A DNA stretch of 64,000 bases from Amorphophallus konjac. Taxonomy: Eukaryota; Streptophyta; Magnoliopsida; Alismatales; Araceae. How positions within the stretch are numbered: the first letter of the stretch is position 1; every line of letters begins with the position of its first letter. The translations under genes and the position numbers were made by a program. Below, one piece after another: positions 1 to 9,966 of this stretch. Below the pieces are notes generated by a model. The model was given only the letters and a program-made list of their open reading frames with translations, was not told the origin of the DNA and did no database searches. The DNA lies in contig CM040120.1 of assembly GCA_022559845.1 (NCBI GenBank), forward strand, positions 308,486,740-308,550,739, given 5' to 3'.

Positions 1-739
1 TAACGTCGGTTAATAGAACGTAGGAACATGTTATCTTTTTTTTAAAAAAAAACTATTAGTATATGTGCTCTCATCACCTATAATAGTGCATCCATTCATA
101 TCTTCATATGCATAGATTGTATCACTCATAATGTTGATCCACACAATTCTCAGTCACACCTATTTACAAATCTCATTCATTGAAGATAATTAAGGAACAT
201 GCATTTACATGATTAAATCTTAAAGACATTCATTCAAAAAATAATAAACCCACAGTACATCTAAAGTAACTTTATAAGTCTTCATAAATGAAGCAAAAAA
301 TATACATCCATCTCAAATGTATATAAGTGAAGAGCAATTATACATAATTAATATCAAGAAAAGGCACCTGAACATGCTCTCACATTAATAGGGCTACAAA
401 AAGATAACCTCATCCATAACAAAGTGCTCTTACAGCAACAAACATACTCTCTGTGGAAAGGTTACATGTCAATCAAGCTCAACCCCATCAAACAACATAT
501 TGTTGCAAAAGTACACTGTAAGAAAGAGAAAAAACCTAGAGACAAGTACTACTTGACTCTCTTAACTAAGGAGATGTTAAAGAGAAGCATGCACATACTT
601 CAGTGCAAGCCAAATGTAATGGATAGCAAGCAAAAAACTACTATAAATATGCCCCAAATCGGATTGAATAACATACAACAAAACCAACCTTGAGATACTA
701 AAATGTTGTGACTTTACTAATTTTCTCAAACTGAAGCCC
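1..739. other. Left flank of the nested cluster, no gene seen
   Basis: AT-rich sequence outside element A. The longest open frame (424-693, plus) has no recognisable domain and its composition looks non-coding. It should be continuous with the sequence after 62309 once element A is removed. It may therefore be intron or downstream sequence of the kinase-like gene in the right flank, but I found no kinase exon in it. Confidence 0.6.
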
Positions 740-744
740 CTGAG
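740..744. repeat. Left target-site duplication of element A (CTGAG)
   Basis: CTGAG directly precedes the left LTR and recurs at 62305-62309 directly after the right LTR. A 5-bp duplication is the usual size for Ty3/Gypsy integrase. Confidence 0.9.
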
Positions 745-2429
745 TGATGTGAAACCACCTTGGGGGTGGAAGCCACTCGATCAAAGCCCCTTGGACCTAT
801 CTATGCAAGCAACCGAACCGAACGACGGATTCACTCAAGCGGGTTCACCCGCGTCGTGCACGCCCGGGTCCGTAGGTGGACCGGCGATGATGGTGAGGGT
901 CCGAGGTTGGACCTTGGGGTTCCAGGGGTATGGATAGATTGGGGAGGACCCCAATGGGCTAGGGATGCCCAATCCAATGGGCGGCCGGCATGCCGAGGGC
1001 GTGGGTTGTAGGGTGTGCTCTCTCACAACTCGCTCCGCGGTGGTCACTCAATTTGATCGATTTTGGACCGGGCGCTCACTCGCCGTCCGACGGAGCTAGA
1101 AGACAATACTAATTAAGCAATGATAAACCAGCAGAGGAAGTGACCAGGAGCTCACCTGATCGGCGTGAAGACGCCGATCCCGACCGGAAACGAGGCGAGC
1201 GGGGAAGCGTGGGTACGCCACCCGCACACTGCGCCGATGAAGCTTCAACGTGTACCAATCAATTACATACACTACACCTCACGTAGGAGGGTTGGACTAA
1301 GGGTGTGGAATTTAGGGTTACACACAAACACTACCTCCGCATAGGGAGGGGAGCTAAGCCGGCAAGGCAGGGGCAGGGAAAAGTAGGCAAAAGCCGAAAT
1401 GGCGAACGATGCTGAATGTGCCTGCTTCTGGAATAGCACGACAGATAGTCAGTGATGGCGCTGCCACGGGCTCTGCAGAGCTCAGGTTAGTGCAAAACTG
1501 GTGCCGAAACTTCCTGGGTTGGCCCAGGAGGATGGCTGAATTTTTGGGGAATTTCCTGGCATCGACGGTGGCTGGGGCAGGGGCTGGAACAGGACCGAAT
1601 GACTTTGGCTCTGACTGTTCCTAGACTACCGCTGCAAGAAGACGAGGGCGCCACGAGCATTCCTGAGGTCCGAATGATGCAGGACCAGAACTGATGTGAT
1701 CGTGGTCGAGTCTTCTTCGAATGGAGACTAACGGGGTCATCGGCGGAGGTCGGAGTAGATCTCGAGATCCAGAAAGGTGAGGGGGGGTCGGATCTGGCTC
1801 AGGGGAGGCTGACCTTGCGCACCTTGGGGAGAAAATCTAGAACTCGAGACTCCGGGGTCCAAAAATTGCTCTGCTTCTTGGAGTAGATAGAGGACTTGAA
1901 GGAGAAGACTTCAGCCAAAGAATCACGTCCAAAGTCACACCAGAGCGGCCGTGGTTGCGTCTGCACTCAGCCTCAAGTTCTCTGCTAGAGTCACTCTGCG
2001 CAGTCGAGGGAGAAAGACCCTCCGAAGTAGCACAAACGTCGGATGGATGCAAGACCACATCGCCTGCGAAGCCGCTTCGAAGAGATTTCCAAGGATGTAT
2101 GATAAACCCCCAGATGATATGTGATGAAGGCATGGCAGGATCTACAACTCGAACCTCAACTACTACCTGCGAATTGGCCTGTGCAGAGAGGTGATAGATG
2201 AAGATAGGGGTGGGAGGGCGAGGATACACCAAGGAGTGGTGGTGGGATGGCTATGGGGAATGGTTGAGGGGTGGGATGGGATGGTGGAGAGGCTAGGAGA
2301 GAACTTGGGTCGCAGCTAGCAGGTGGTGGGGAGTGGTCTGCGACCTGGGGTGGAGAGGGAGAGAGGGTGGAGGGCGCATGTTGGCAAAGAGAAAGGGAGA
2401 GGGATTTGAATTTGGTTTAATGATGGATG

Positions 2430-2760
2430 GTTAATGTGGCCTTGGGGAGGGGAAAGGGTGTGTTGGGGAAGGGAAGGGGTGCTTGGGAGAATGAAAGGGT
2501 GGCTTGGGAAGAGGAAGGGTGGCTTGGGAAGAGGAATGGTTACCTAGGGAGAGGGAGGGAATTGAAGAGTGGTTTTAATGGTATAGGGAATAGGAAGGGC
2601 TAGGTGATGTGGCAAGAGGGGAGAGGGTGATGTGGCGATGATGTGGAGGAGAGAGGAGAGAGAGGGAATTTTGAAATTGGGAGGGAGGAGAGAGAAAGGG
2701 TCGCCCCTTTTAGAGAGAGAAAGAGAGAGGGAGGGAGGGAGCTTCTCACTCCAAGGAGAT
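2430..2760. repeat. Purine-rich low-complexity tract in LTR A
   Basis: Almost uninterrupted G and A on the plus strand, with short imperfect tandem copies of a motif built on GGGTGGCTTGGGAAGAGGAA. The equivalent tract in the right LTR lies near 61600-61920. Open frames here are low-complexity artefacts. Confidence 0.75.
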
Positions 2761-2826
2761 TTAAACTAGATTTTTGAAATTCCTTCAACTATTCATTCCA
2801 TAGTTCTCAAGTGGGTGAATGGGGTC

Positions 2827-2836
2827 CTATTTATAG
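2827..2836 (-). promoter_or_regulatory. Candidate TATA box in LTR A (left copy)
   Basis: CTATAAATAG on the minus strand, the transcribed direction of element A, about 300 bp inside the 5' side of the LTR. The same motif is kept at 61995-62004 in the right LTR. Position and sequence fit a plant TATA box; no transcript start can be confirmed here. Confidence 0.5.
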
Positions 2837-3136
2837 GAATCCCATATTTTACAATAAATCCCTGACTCTTAGACTAATGACTATACAAACCAAAGAGGGG
2901 GGGCACCCCTGGGCCTAGCCCACTTAATTGGACCCAAATGACACATTAACCACTCTAATGACCTATTTATCTAGGTACTTGACTCAAATAAAAGGAAAAT
3001 TACATGATAAGACTCAAATAAGAAAATTAAAAATACATCATATGACTCGAAATAAAGTGGCGAACAAGATGTAACATTGCTGGTGATCATCAGGAACCTC
3101 AAAGAAAATGTGGAGTGGTCGGAGATGTCCCCATCA

Positions 3137-3147
3137 TACCCCCGGGG
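3137..3147 (-). other. Candidate polypurine tract of element A
   Basis: On the minus strand the bases just before the 3' LTR read CCCCGGGGGTA followed by TGATGGGG. The short G run next to the LTR is in the right place for plus-strand priming but is a weak purine tract. Confidence 0.45.
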
Positions 3148-3584
3148 TGCAGAGAACTCGACTCCGTCGAGTATGGGTCCACCGGGGAAGTGGTACACCC
3201 AAGCATCTCCAAGCGAACCACGATCTCCTCACTCGACCCTGCATCCTAGCTGGGGGACGACGTCTCAGCTTCTCAAGGTGGCTCAGACACACCCTCATGC
3301 TGGCAATGATACCTTGCTTGCCTAGTATTGCCTCCATGTGCACACGTCGGGCTCTCAGGCTGATTTTTGGTGTCTCTCTGGGGGTGTCCCTCTTAAAGGA
3401 AGGTATGGGCTCGAAGCACTCACTAGGATATACCGCGGTGCCCATATAGGGTGTCAGATCTGCCACGTGGGAAATGAGGTGAATCCCAAAACTCATTAGT
3501 AAGTCCAACCCATCAGCCAGGTTGCCAATGCCACTCGGAACTTGGCAAGGTCTAAGTCCTCATGCCCTCAAGTTGGAGGTGACC
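3137..3584 (-). pseudogene. Distal part of the unidentified ORF of element A, frameshifted
   Basis: A minus-strand open stretch runs from 3508 to the very start of the LTR (stop at 3134-3136) with no start of its own and no recognised domain. It is rich in Arg, Pro and Ser. A further open stretch in the same frame covers 3560-3916 and overlaps the larger frame upstream. The simplest reading is that the long distal ORF of element A once continued to the polypurine tract and is now split by a frameshift near 3560-3900. I cannot assign a function; non-coding sequence is possible. Confidence 0.35.
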
Positions 3585-4994
3585 CTAGGGTAGAGCCACT
3601 CCAAAGTCACCATCGCCAAGTTGCCAATCTTGGAATTCAAAGTGGCGTTCGCGAGCTTTTGCCCGCTTCTTGTGATTCTCACCGCTCGTTGCTTGTTGCT
3701 TGCATAAATACTCATGCCAAGTACTACGATGCGATGTGAGTGGAAAATGCATGATATGCAGAGGGGGGCCAGGATAACCATATTTAGACCAATCATGTAG
3801 AGATGCCATGGAGACTTTGAAGGGTGTGGGAGGGCCGGGGCATCCATAGGTGTCCCTCTCATGCGTGGGTGTGATGAGTGCCGGAGGACTCGGACATCCA
3901 TGAATGCTCCTAACATGCTTAAGACTCATGATGAATGAAGGTGGACCATTACATCCGAATATGGACCACTCATGCTTCCTACTTGACATGTGGGTGATAT
4001 GAATGAATGGACCCGACTTATGAATCATGCCAAGTGGTGCGGTACGCCAAGGTTCATGCATTCCTATCCTAAAGATGACTTTCATGTGCATGGGTGTGGG
4101 GTGGCCCTTGAGCTTCCACTTGAAAGGGTCTAAGGGATCATGGAAGGTGGGAATCATGGGAAGAGGCACTTCCTTGTTCCCTAGGCATAGATCTTCCTTG
4201 GTCATGGCTACCCTTGTGACGCCCAGGACTTGGGAGAGGTGGGCGTTATCTAACATGGTGGGTGAGGGTAGGAAAGCGTGGGTGGTAAGTGATGTGAGTA
4301 GGTCACATGGGTAGCTAGACTCCCATAGGAAGGGATCAAAGAAGGTGTGGTTTGAGATGGTAAGTTCGTCCCCGATTGGTTTCCACATCACAAATTCCTC
4401 ATCGTGAGGGGTTTCCTTAAGTGTCGGTGATGACCGGGTATCAGTCTTGAAGGGAAGGTTTGTCCTTCTGCCCGAGATAAGGGACTCTAATTCAAGGATA
4501 AGGTTGGGCTCATCGGGTGTGGGGAGGAATAGAAGAAGGTCGCTAGTGTAGCAACCAATGGTGCACATTGAGGTGATAGACCTGACACATAGGTGTAGTA
4601 GGTCAAGGCTCCTAGGTCGGTCGGCCACTGTAGTCAACATGCAAGTCAACTCCATTTTCTAAGCTAGGCCCTTAAGGAGATCCCCTAAAGTTTTCACTTG
4701 GTAGGATGATTGGATGGTGGTGTGATAGGAGAGGGGCACCAGGGGGAGGTGTTGCTCCATGGGTAGAGGGTATGAGTGCAAGCTATTGAGGATGGGGTCT
4801 ACCTTAAGCCATTTAAGTAGGGGTCCATCTATGGTTATGACACCGTGTGTGAAGGTTTGTGGCTCTTGAAGGTTCGGGCTATGTGAAGTGGGAAAGGTTA
4901 GAGGCTCTCCCTCACCATTGGTGTGCTCCAGGGTGGGGATGGGTTCTGGACTAGCATCTACTCCCGTGTGGATGGTTGTGGTCTCCTTTCCCAA
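3585..4994 (-). pseudogene. Unidentified long ORF of element A with four GPP repeats
   Basis: One minus-strand frame runs from 4994 to 3585, about 469 codons, broken only by a TAG at 4659-4661. I do not recognise the product. No reverse transcriptase, protease, integrase or zinc-knuckle motif is visible. Toward its C-terminus lie four degenerate repeats of about 18-21 residues, each with an aromatic or charged lead and a core like GCPGPP (cores GCNGPP, GCPSPP, GCPGPP, GYPGPP). The C-terminus after them is basic (KKRAKARER). It lies downstream of the gag-like and proline-rich segments, where an autonomous element would carry pol. The persistence of such a long frame in an old element suggests it was once translated, but this is inference. 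Confidence 0.45.
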
Positions 4995-5106
4995 GGGAAT
5001 GGGAAGGTCTTTTGGGGGTGGGGTGATGATGGTTGGTGCATGGTGTACTTGGGGTGGTGGGTAATGGCAAACTTGGGTTAGGATAGGGAGGGGAAGTAGT
5101 GGAGGC

Positions 5107-5626
5107 CTAGGACTTGAGAATTTTGGGATAGGAGTGGGAGATGGGTTGGTTTGGGTGGCTTGGGTTGGTTGGTCTTGGGGGGAGTGTCCCTTTTAGGGGA
5201 CAATGGATGGGTAGTGGTGGGGACCAAGGGGGCTTGTGGGGTATGGGTTTGGTGGGGGATTTTGGGTAGGGGGTGGTGGTCATCATGGGCCTAGGTGGAG
5301 AGGTGGACACAGGGTCCACTTGGGTTTGAATGGTTGGGTGAGTGTCTTTGGGTTGGGGAGTGGTGGTCCTCGTGGGGTAAGATGGGGAGGTGGAGGCCGA
5401 GACTACTTGGGTTTGGGTGTGGGTTGGATAAGGGAGTGTGGGTTGGGGGGTGGGGGGTGGTGGCCCTCCTGGGGGGAACTGGGTCAGTTAGGGGTCTCTT
5501 GCCCTTGGGATTGGCCGGTTGTGGAGGGGTGGAAGTGGGGGTCAAATGGGCATGAGTAGTGTGGGTTGTGGAAGGGGGTTTTGGTTGGGGTGTGGGGACC
5601 CTCATGTGGTGAGTTGCCAGGCTTAT
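5107..5626 (-). pseudogene. Proline-, threonine- and histidine-rich segment of element A
   Basis: The minus strand is extremely C-rich and the plus strand G/T-rich. In minus frames it encodes low-complexity protein full of Pro, Thr, His and Ser (open stretches 5605-5291 and 5319-5107 in different frames). It lies between the gag-like domain and the distal ORF. It probably was a disordered linker at the end of Gag, now split by a stop at 5627-5629 and a frameshift near 5300. Composition alone keeps several frames open, so exact coding limits are uncertain. Confidence 0.4.
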
Positions 5627-6109
5627 TTAGGCCTTAACGGAGAGGTCTTTGTGGCAAAGTGTAGAGGTGGTGGTTGAGAGGGTATTTGTTGGGAGTGGGG
5701 GGAATGGGGCCCGAAGGGTGGTTTTGGGTTGGCCGGGTAAGGAGGTAGGAGTGGCAGTGCTCTCTGGGTAAGAAGGGGATGGTTGGGGAGCGTAGATCTT
5801 TCTAAGTTCTTCCTTTATATCTTCCCATGAAGAAATGGGCTCCTGTCTCCTAACCATCCTTAAGCCCACTATGTGTTCCCACTCCATCTTGGCATGACCC
5901 CGAAGCCGTCCCTTGGCCACGCGGACTCTAGCGTGTCCATAGACCATAGTCCTATCAAAGTCTTTATCCATGGTAGTCTCCCATTTTAGGTAGGCATTAG
6001 GAGTAGTTCCGTCAAAACGAATGTCCCCATCCACAACGATGTCCGTGAGGAGGGGGTCAATCGGACCCTTGTGGAAGGCCGAGTTGTGGGGAATTGGCCA
6101 AAGAGGGGT
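5627..6109 (-). pseudogene. gag: Gag-like ORF of element A, split by element B
   Basis: The minus-strand frame encodes about 160 residues including WETTMDKDFD and SWEDIKEELRKIYAP. The second resembles the conserved W-x-x-L/I-K-x-x-L-R-x-x-Y-P segment of plant Gypsy Gag capsid domains. The first codons lie on the other side of element B: an ATG at 59836 (minus) runs into GGGGT, the target site of B, and the frame continues at 6109. That start lies about 85 nt after the primer-binding site, a normal place for gag. A TAA at 5627-5629 ends this stretch. No zinc knuckle was seen. The assignment rests on that one motif and on position. Confidence 0.55.
6105..6109. repeat. Left target-site duplication of element B (GGGGT)
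   Basis: GGGGT precedes the left LTR of B and recurs at 59826-59830 after its right LTR. The target was the gag-like ORF of element A. Confidence 0.92.
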
Positions 6110-6360
6110 TGTTGCCACTCAAAATATATTCAATGGTGAGTAAGCCTCAAAGACAAATGATGCGGCCCACTGAAGAAGAGAAGCCAAAGAAGATCAATAT
6201 ACTGAAGCCTTCTCAAGCTGCCAGAGCTTCAGGTCACCCAGTATGAACGCCGGGGACTTCACCTCAGGAGGATCGAGAAGAATACACCACAAGCGGGCAG
6301 TGTCGTCAGGACTGCTCAATGAATCGATATCGATTCAGTCATACCACGGGGACAATATCC

Positions 6361-6534
6361 GTCGTCCGATCAAGGACAAGCATGCATCCGTCGTCCGACC
6401 AAGGACAAGGATGTACCAGTCGTCCGACCAAGGATGAGAATGTACCTGTCGTCCGACCAAGGACGAGCATGTATCCGTCGCCTGACCAAGGACGAGAATG
6501 CATCCGTTGTCCGACCAAGGACATGGGTATACCT
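6361..6534 (+). repeat. 29-bp tandem repeat, six units, in left LTR of B
   Basis: Six 29-bp units, each starting near GTCGTCCGACCAAGGAC and ending GTATCC or similar. Six units are also found at 56501-56674 in the right LTR. The array is upstream of the TATA box, so it lies in U3 and may act as a repeated enhancer, as tandem repeats in U3 often do. This function is inferred. Confidence 0.85.
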
Positions 6535-7265
6535 GGTGGCCCGCCACCTGAATGAAAGATCCCCCCAGGTGAAAGAACGCCCTTGGCCCTTCAGAACAAG
6601 GGACCGAAGGCTCTGTTAGTAGAAGAGCCTGATTACCAAGCATGGGTACGACTTCTCAGCATATTGGGTCCGTTAGTGGCCAGATGATCACCCAGTCAGG
6701 GCGAAAGCATCTTAGGTGGTATTCCACCCCTCAAGAAAACTTCGAGCCCGAATTAGGCTGAGCCAATAGAACAAGCCACAGTGTTGAAGGCCGTGTCAGC
6801 GGAAGTCCCAGACAACCCGGCACGGGTGCAGGCTCCTCAGCAAAGCAGGTCCGTTAGTGACCAAATGACCGCCCAGTTGAGGCGAAAGCACCTCGGGCAT
6901 TATACCACTCCCCGTGAAAGCCACTGGTGCAAGTCAAGTCAAGCCAGAAGCACGAACCACTGTGTCGAAAGCCACGTCAGTGAAAAACCCACTTGTCCAA
7001 GCTGAAGATGCACGAGGTTCCGAAAGCAGCCGTTCAGTGGCCTGGAAGCTTTGTTAATACCTCCCACTATGGTTTGGCAAGACCACGGAGAGATGAAGGG
7101 TCATAGTGACTCCTAGAGTCAGTCCGGGGCCCGCTGTCGGACTCGTGTCAAGCAAACACGATAGAATGACTTGAAACCGGCGCGCCCCTTAATCTGGTGC
7201 GCTAATCAAAGCCTCTGCCCGGTGCGCTACTCCTACGCCAGATGAAGCATGGTCGAGGGTTTCGT

Positions 7266-7273
7266 TATATAAA
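7266..7273 (+). promoter_or_regulatory. Candidate TATA box in left LTR of B
   Basis: TATATAAA about 1.16 kb into the LTR, followed by GGGCC and then an A/G-rich stretch. The motif is kept in the right LTR at 57436-57443. Confidence 0.55.
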
Positions 7274-9083
7274 GGGCCGTGTGGTCGAATGAAATGAGAA
7301 GAAAAGAGAAGAAAGGGAAGAGCGAAGAGAAATGGGCATATAGATAATCGAATAGGGAACGGGCTTGGAAGAGAAGAAAAGGGGATGTTCCTTGAGAGAG
7401 CCAGAGCGCCGCCTCTCTTGTCTGCCCTCCTGAAGTAGCCCATTACCGGGGAAGAAGCTTCCATCGACGATACTATGTTCCTGCAGGTGGGTTCCGGTGG
7501 TTCTCCGTCCGATTATTCCTACTGCTGCTGCTTCTGTAAACCCCTGCCAATGTACCAATGTATGAGGTCGGGGGGGGGGGGGGGCGATGATATGAGCCTC
7601 CCCCCTTTCTTTCTTTATTTTTATGGCTTGGGCTTCCTTCTGTCTTCCCCCCTTCTTTGCAATCAGGGATTCATCCCTGTCTTTGTAATCGCCGGCCAAT
7701 CTTGAGCGACAATGCCATGCCGCCCCAATTCTGTATCGTGATGATCTGATTTCAATAATAATGAGTTGATGCTGAGTAGAATAGCACCTTATGTTCCCCT
7801 TCATCCCCCATTTCTTTCGGTGTTTGTGTTCAACGCCTCGTGTTCTAGGTGTTGAGTGCGGATGTCACCTTCGCGATGCTGAGTGTGCCCTGGGCTATCC
7901 CAAAGGGGCTACATCAATAATCCCCTCCCCGAGGTCCTTTTCTCGCGTAGATCGTATCAAATATTCACTATGCCCATGTGTTCTCTCTGGGACGGAGGCG
8001 TGTATATAAATGCACTCTCCTTCGGCCTCGGAGACGATTCCTCGGTACCTCCCTGTTCGTGATTATGGGCTAGGAGAAGGGGCCATTGCTGAAATCTGTG
8101 AGTGTTGTGGTTGTTCATGTTGCAGAAGCCGCTGAACTGTTCGACCATTGGCCCCCTCCAGAGTCTCAGTCCTCTGGCTAACCTTCGAACCTTCAGTCTA
8201 GCTCGTCAACCTCCTTGTTAGCCCATTACCTTGATGCATACATATACATATGATCGGTTGTTGCCATCTCTTCGGTCTAGTGTATTCCATATGTGATCGC
8301 GTCTGATGGCTTATTTCCTCGAGTAACTCATTGCCCGGGGAAGGGAACATTCCCATCAGAGTCTCACATCACTATGAGGTCTCAGGGGACATGTCTCACA
8401 ATGACATGCATCTTTGCAGATCACTGGAGGGTGAACTTTAAAAGGGGCTCTTAGCCCAACATCAAATCCACATCCCTTTGGGAATGGTGGTGGCTGTGGG
8501 AAGGTAACCTCTCGTAGGCTAGCCCTCGAGGTATCTTCCCATCTTGGCCATCCCTAAACGATGTTTTGACTCATAGAGCATGGATGCCCCTAGCAGGCTA
8601 GCCCTCGGGGTCTATTCCCCTCTATTGAAGTCCGCCGGTCACCGTTTGGCATTCCCGGCTTTAAGGAGCGTACCCCAATATTGTGGGACTGTCTCCACTT
8701 TGCCCCCGTAACCCTCTGGGTAAGGGGAGGTGCTGCCCAAATTTTGACTGAAGACTTAGTCTAAATTGCAATGAATTTGCACGGACAAAGTCTACTTTAG
8801 ACTATGCTCGAGTAGGAACCTCGCATAAGTCCGGACTTGTCTTGTTTGCAGTGCATCTGGGACTTAAATAAACCCTCTAATCTTCTCAAATAATACCAAA
8901 GTTCTAAAGAACTTGTCTGCATTCCACTAAACCCCAAAATTACCCAAAACTGCCCTAATCCGGCGCGGTCTGAAACCGGCGCGACCCCCCCCCCCCGCGT
9001 CGCTTTAGTCTCACACTCATTATCCAATTCATCCTACCTGGCCTCTACCCGGCGCGCCCGGGGCGCGCCATTTTAACCCCCAA

Positions 9084-9190
9084 CCAATCACCGCGCCGTT
9101 TTAACCACAGCCAATCACCGCGCCATTTTAACCACAGCCAATCATCGCACCGTTTTAACCCCAGCCAATCACCGCGCTGTCTTAGGCTCA
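9084..9190 (+). repeat. 27-bp tandem repeat with CCAATC cores in left LTR of B
   Basis: About four units beginning CCAATCACCGCGCCGTTTTA. The right LTR has only one partial unit at about 59170-59190, so this array expanded or contracted after integration. It lies downstream of the TATA box, so a promoter role is doubtful despite the CCAAT motif. Confidence 0.8.
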
Positions 9191-9616
9191 CTTCATCACC
9201 GCGCCGTTTTAGCCTAATAGTGGCCCGCGCCGTTTTAGGATAACTCATACATGCATTGGCCTCATGTGCATCTCATTTACGGTGTGTTGATTCTTGATGC
9301 TTGATGTTATAGCCCTAATTGATTTAATAAACCTAGCTAAATAAATGAATAGAAAGAGCCTCGATGTCTTCAATTATGTTGAGCATCCATCCTGAGATCA
9401 TGAACGCACACTTGCATTGGCATGCATTGCTACCTAAATGAGCATAGCCGAATCTTTAATTATATGAATAGACCAATTAATGAACTCATTGCATTTTGCA
9501 CGAATGGTCAACCAAATGAGCCCATCTCGCAGCATCCACTGGTGTCTTTAGTCAGTATTCTTTATGCCTTCGTATCATCCCTCGTGGCATCTTCTCTTGG
9601 CAATTAATCAAGGGTT

Positions 9617-9757
9617 GTCCTCTTCCTTAGAGGACATAATTAACCTCATAACCTTTATGGTATGACGGACTCCGGGTCCTGACACGAACTTCACATTCGT
9701 CTGACCAAGTCAGATTGAGCGCATAATAAACTTGTCACATACGTGACTGGCACGCCC
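9617..9757 (+). other. U5 cassette of three hairpins and a primer-binding-site copy (left LTR of B)
   Basis: Three short inverted repeats follow one another: GTCCTCT/AGAGGAC (9617-9635), CTGAC/GTCAG (9701-9713) and GTCAC/GTGAC (9734-9747). The last runs into CTGGCACGCCC (9747-9757), the same 11 bases that begin the primer-binding region at 9855. Element D, whose LTR is otherwise different, has the same cassette (minus strand, 25972-26113). Conservation suggests a role in the RNA leader; no role is shown. Confidence 0.6.
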
Positions 9758-9855
9758 TATGCAAATAAATCTCTAATAAACAAATAAAATTGACTTATAA
9801 ATGATCCAGTCGTCTTGACCAAGAAGGAACCCTAAGAATCTCATCCCCAACAAGC

Positions 9856-9873
9856 TGGCACGCCCGATGGGAC
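9856..9873 (+). other. Primer-binding site of element B
   Basis: TGGCACGCCCGATGGGAC, three bases after the left LTR. Element D has the same site with one difference. It should pair with the 3' end of a tRNA; I do not assign which tRNA. Confidence 0.85.
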
Positions 9874-9966
9874 TTGAGTCTCCCTTCATCTCTTTGCCAA
9901 GAGAGGATGCCTTCGGGGGCTCCCCCCAAGAATACTTACTGTTTGTTTGTTTATCTCAGGTGGACG

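Larger units (their letters stand above)
745..3136 (-). repeat. Left LTR of element A (3' LTR, minus-oriented)
   Basis: 2,392 bp, matching 59923-62304 along its length. Reading on the plus strand it starts TGATGTGAAACC and ends GTCCCCATCA. The part from about 2430 to 2760 is strongly purine-rich on the plus strand, with GGGA and GAGAGA runs. Confidence 0.9.
6110..9852 (+). repeat. Left (5') LTR of element B
   Basis: 3,743 bp against 3,576 bp in the right copy. Much of the difference is repeat-copy change: extra 27-bp units near 9084-9190 and about 75 bp around a G run near 7545-7640. Five differences occur in the first 100 bp. It contains a 29-bp tandem repeat, a TATA box and a U5 hairpin cassette, annotated separately. 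Confidence 0.92.

Noticed and set aside
424..693. 89-codon open frame in the left flank
   Set aside because: AT-rich, no domain, no splice or promoter context; looks like a chance frame.
740..744. Elements A and D sharing the same TSD, CTGAG, as a sign of sequence-specific insertion or recombination
   Set aside because: B and C use other targets, the surrounding bases differ, and a chance match of five bases is easy. LTR pairs are clearly matched within each element.
5236..5559. Plus-strand Gly/Trp-rich ORFs in element A
   Set aside because: They are the complement of the proline-rich linker and lie on the strand opposite to the element.
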